Source: Romanomermis culicivorax (taxonomy: Eukaryota; Nematoda; Enoplea; Mermithida; Mermithidae). Taken from it: 64,000 bases of DNA. How positions within the stretch are numbered: the stretch's first letter is position 1; each line of letters starts with the position of its first letter. Below the pieces are notes generated by a model. That model made no database searches. It saw only the letters and a list, made by a program, of their open reading frames with translations, and had not been told where the DNA came from. The stretch is taken from NCBI GenBank assembly GCA_963922205.1, contig CAWUHX010000006.1, positions 1,781,139 through 1,845,138 of the forward strand, given 5' to 3'. The translations under genes were made by a program, and so were the position numbers. This document shows, in pieces, positions 61,240-64,000 of this stretch.

Positions 61240-63219
61240 ATGCCTGCCGACGCCCAAAAGTCCGACGGCGTGGCTCCACTTTCAATGGTCGAATCGAATA
61301 AAGACGATGACATTGACGATCGATCATCATTTTTCTACTATTTTGCTTACGGTAGTAATTTGTGGAGTCAAAGAATCCGTTTGTCAAATCCAACAGCCGA
61401 ATTCGTCGCCGTCGGATTTTTGCCTGGTTTTTCTTACGGGTTCGCCGGTCCGGTTACCCAAGGTTGGTGCGGCTGCTCGGCGACTATTTGGCCGGCGCCG
61501 GACTACTGCACGCCGATCGATGGACTACAGGTTAATGTTTTTTTTCTTTTTCTGATTTCGTACACGTTTTTTTTCGAGCGATTTTTCAGCCAAAATGAAG
61601 TTGAATTGTTTTAAATTCTGTTTTTGCATATATCTCGACGAGATCTATCGCTTGGTACCGAATTTTCCAACTTTCAAATGCGAAAAATTTTCTCAAAGCT
61701 TAAAATCGAAAAATCATTTTGTAGTATGCATAGAATTTGAAATATTAACATTGCATCATCTTCCATCTAATTTTCATTTTTGCTCGATTATATAGCAGTA
61801 GTGAGTTTCGATTCTGAACCTTGTGTTCGTCCCATGTCTACTGGTCCAGTGGTCAACTCATGTTAGAGTTTATAGAATGATTCAAAAAGCGGTTTTCCTA
61901 AATGCTGAGTGTCTTAATCCGATCACCTAGGAAGTTTAATATTGTTTCGGGTGTTTAACTTTTCTACGATATCTTATTCTGTTATTAATTTCATATGAAA
62001 AGTTACAGTAACGTTCGAAACGTACAATATTTGTTTACAGTTATTTCTGTTTCTTATCTGGATTTCATTATAAGAGGAAATTCGCTATTTTAAAGTATCA
62101 ACTTGTCTTCATGACTACATAACCGATCAAAATTTCATGAGCTATATAATGAGATTGTTTTTTTCGAAAACGTTAATTTTGGACTCCATTCACGAAGTTG
62201 TTTTTTAGCAAAAATGTGAATTATTAAAATTTGGATCATTGGCGCGTTTTCAATGATACAGAAATTTGGTAATAGCTAAAACCAAATTAAGATCTTACTA
62301 ATCGTTTTTGTATACAAAATTAAATATTGCCAAAAATTTGTTGATTTTTCTGAAATTTCATCTATGAAAATCTACAAAAATCAATCGTTTGAAATTATAG
62401 CTTACTGATCAATATTTTGTACACGAAGTAAATTCTAAATTACATTACTACAACCATACAATACTTTTGTGCTGATAGCACACTTTGACAATTGGAGAAT
62501 TTTTTCGCTTTTTAAAAGAATCGTTGTCCTATTTTTACCTGAAGAAAAGACTTTATTCCGTTTCAAAAGATTCCAATTCCACGTTTAGATACCGATTCCA
62601 ATTTCTACAGTCTGCTCTCCTCAAATGCGCCCACGAATGAAACCGTAAAGCCGTGAGCTAATTCGACTAACTTGAAAATTTTGAATAAAAAGTCCTACAG
62701 TAAAAGCTCCTTGTAAACGATTTTTTAAACCATATTTATTTTTATCACTTTTGAAGTCGCTAGCGTTTAAAAAAATTTGACAACAGTTTATTTTAGACCG
62801 TCACGCCTATTGTTAGCCCTCTAATGAAGAAATACAAAGAAAACGGCGTTTACGGCGTTATTTGGCGATTAGGTAAAGAAAACTCCGCCACTTTGGACGC
62901 CCAGGAATCCGGTTACGTTAAAATCGACGTCGACGTTAATTTAGTCGTCGACGGACGGTCGCAAAAATCCGTTTCTTGTCGAACGTATGTTATGTCGGCG
63001 GCAACGATAGCTAGTAAAAGCGGAGTCGTCGTTTCGACGGCGGAGGCGACGAAAGATTTTTTCGGCAAACCGAGCCCCATTTATCATAGAGTTATAATTT
63101 CCGGAGCTTTAGAATTCCAATTGCCGGACAATTACGTAAAATTTCTGAATTCTTTTCAAAATAACGGATACAGCGGTCCGGTTAAAATTGCGACAGATGA
63201 AACAAAGTTTTTCGATTAA
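61240..63219 (+). CDS. GGCT: Gamma-glutamylcyclotransferase
   Basis: Cytosolic enzyme of the gamma-glutamyl cycle that converts gamma-glutamyl amino acids to 5-oxoproline plus the free amino acid. Two exons, 61240-61530 and 62797-63219, are separated by a 1266-bp GT-AG intron and give 237 residues (human 188). The substrate-binding signature YFAYGSNL is at residues 34-41, followed by RIRLSNPTAEF, which aligns with human RIHLRNPSA. Exon 2 has GVYGVIWRL and TLDAQESGY, whose Glu134 corresponds to the catalytic Glu98 of human GGCT. The added length is an acidic N-terminal extension (about 30 residues) and an insertion around residues 98-112. The start was chosen at 61240 because a splice acceptor (TCTTTAG) ends at 61237, two bases upstream, so the upstream in-frame codons are probably not in the mRNA. 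Confidence 0.94.
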
Positions 63220-63397
63220 AGACGATTATTATGGAAAGCATTTTTTGATTTCACAACTTTCCGCTTAGTTTTATATAAAGTGAATTGTGATATTTTAAGC
63301 AATATTATAAATGTCATATAATGCCCAACACTTGATATGTCTTCCATTCTAGAAAACTCCTTTTCACAGAAATTCAAGCCAGAAAAAATGATTTTTA

Positions 63398-63403
63398 AAT
63401 AAA
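63398..63403 (+). terminator. Candidate polyadenylation signal after GGCT
   Basis: AATAAA about 180 bases after the GGCT stop codon. Inferred only. Confidence 0.4.
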
Positions 63404-64000
63404 TTATAAAATCTAACGCGCCTGGAACAAAATCTTTTTTTCCGAGTTCAGAAGCCAACAAAAAAAATTTTTTTTTGAATCATGAATCATGAATCAATTT
63501 TGATTTTTGAAACGTCTTGTGAATTTTATTGCTCGCATTGCAGGCAAATACTTCAACGATTTTTTTTAAGATTGCAGGATTGATTGCATTTTTTTAAAAG
63601 ATACTGTAGATAAGTGGAATTTAACTTACAGCAGCTAATGTACAGGAAATTCGTTAATTAGCTACGTATCTTAGAAAAATGGAGCAAATTTTTCAAGTTG
63701 ATAATATTTTATGACGTAAATACGCTAAAAAATTGACTTCAAATAACGAACATGTGGAGCAAACAAAAAATGGATGAAATAAAGATGAAAAGCAAAAAAC
63801 GTGGACACAAAGAAAAAATAGTTTTGCAATGAGTAGCGCAACTTATAGTTTATTTTTTACAAATGCCTGTAAAGTGAAAAATGACAGAAAATAAATAACA
63901 CCTTAAAAATCGTATACAAAGCTTTTATGGTTTAGCGCGAAATCGTAAAAGCATGGAATAGTACTCTTTCTATTTTTCTTTAAATCTGTTATGCATTTTT
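63404..64000. other. AT-rich intergenic DNA, nothing recognised
   Basis: Contains only short A/T tracts and a local duplication ATCATGAATCATGAATCA near 63480. I see no gene to the window end. Confidence 0.4.

Overview
This is eukaryotic, AT-rich DNA, most likely from a nematode. It carries intron-containing genes with GT-AG introns and AT-rich intergenic DNA packed with small DNA transposons. One gene encodes a secreted protein built from the cysteine-rich modules known from the nematode MIG-18 (abnormal cell migration 18-like, fibronectin type I-like) family. Every recognised gene also has a 3' splice acceptor only a few to about 50 bases upstream of its ATG, as expected if mRNAs are trans-spliced to a leader. 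The species cannot be named from the sequence.

Five protein-coding genes are supported, all on the + strand. They are a chondroitin polymerizing factor (CHPF/MIG-22 type, 19347-22549, six exons), a MIG-18-like secreted cysteine-rich protein (25354-28314, two exons), an I-BAR/MTSS1 (missing-in-metastasis) protein (36167-47462, at least eleven exons, one IMD exon not located), the arginine methyltransferase CARM1/PRMT4 (55350-58877, ten exons) and gamma-glutamylcyclotransferase GGCT (61240-63219, two exons). Splice phases are consistent across each model, apart from the unlocated MTSS1 exon and its weakly defined exon 10. A 51-residue ORF with a signal-peptide-like start (24651-24806) and two broken coding remnants on the minus strand (18199-18522 and 23014-23399) are weaker calls. 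The genes do not form an operon or a common pathway. CHPF (chondroitin chain synthesis) and the MIG-18-like protein (extracellular matrix) could both act in matrix biology, but that is inference.

Layout: 1-7190 is intergenic DNA with a candidate inverted-repeat element (1930-4480) and a 470-bp AAAAG array. 7192-13339 is a Russian-doll stack: a hAT-like element bounded by a perfect 8-bp duplication contains a pogo-like element, which in turn contains another hAT-like element. 13340-19300 and 28300-36100 are graveyards of short hAT-like elements, LINE fragments and palindromic repeats. 49680-52300 is a large foldback structure with nested insertions. 59262-60355 is a further inverted-repeat element with a 16-bp tandem array.

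The most notable signals are non-genic. One is a family of hAT-like elements ending CATACMTGTAA, with 8-bp target duplications and long G/C homopolymer runs. The other is a recurrent small palindrome of the GGCGCGAAGCGCC type scattered through many unrelated repeats. No tRNA, rRNA, CRISPR array or viral gene was recognised.
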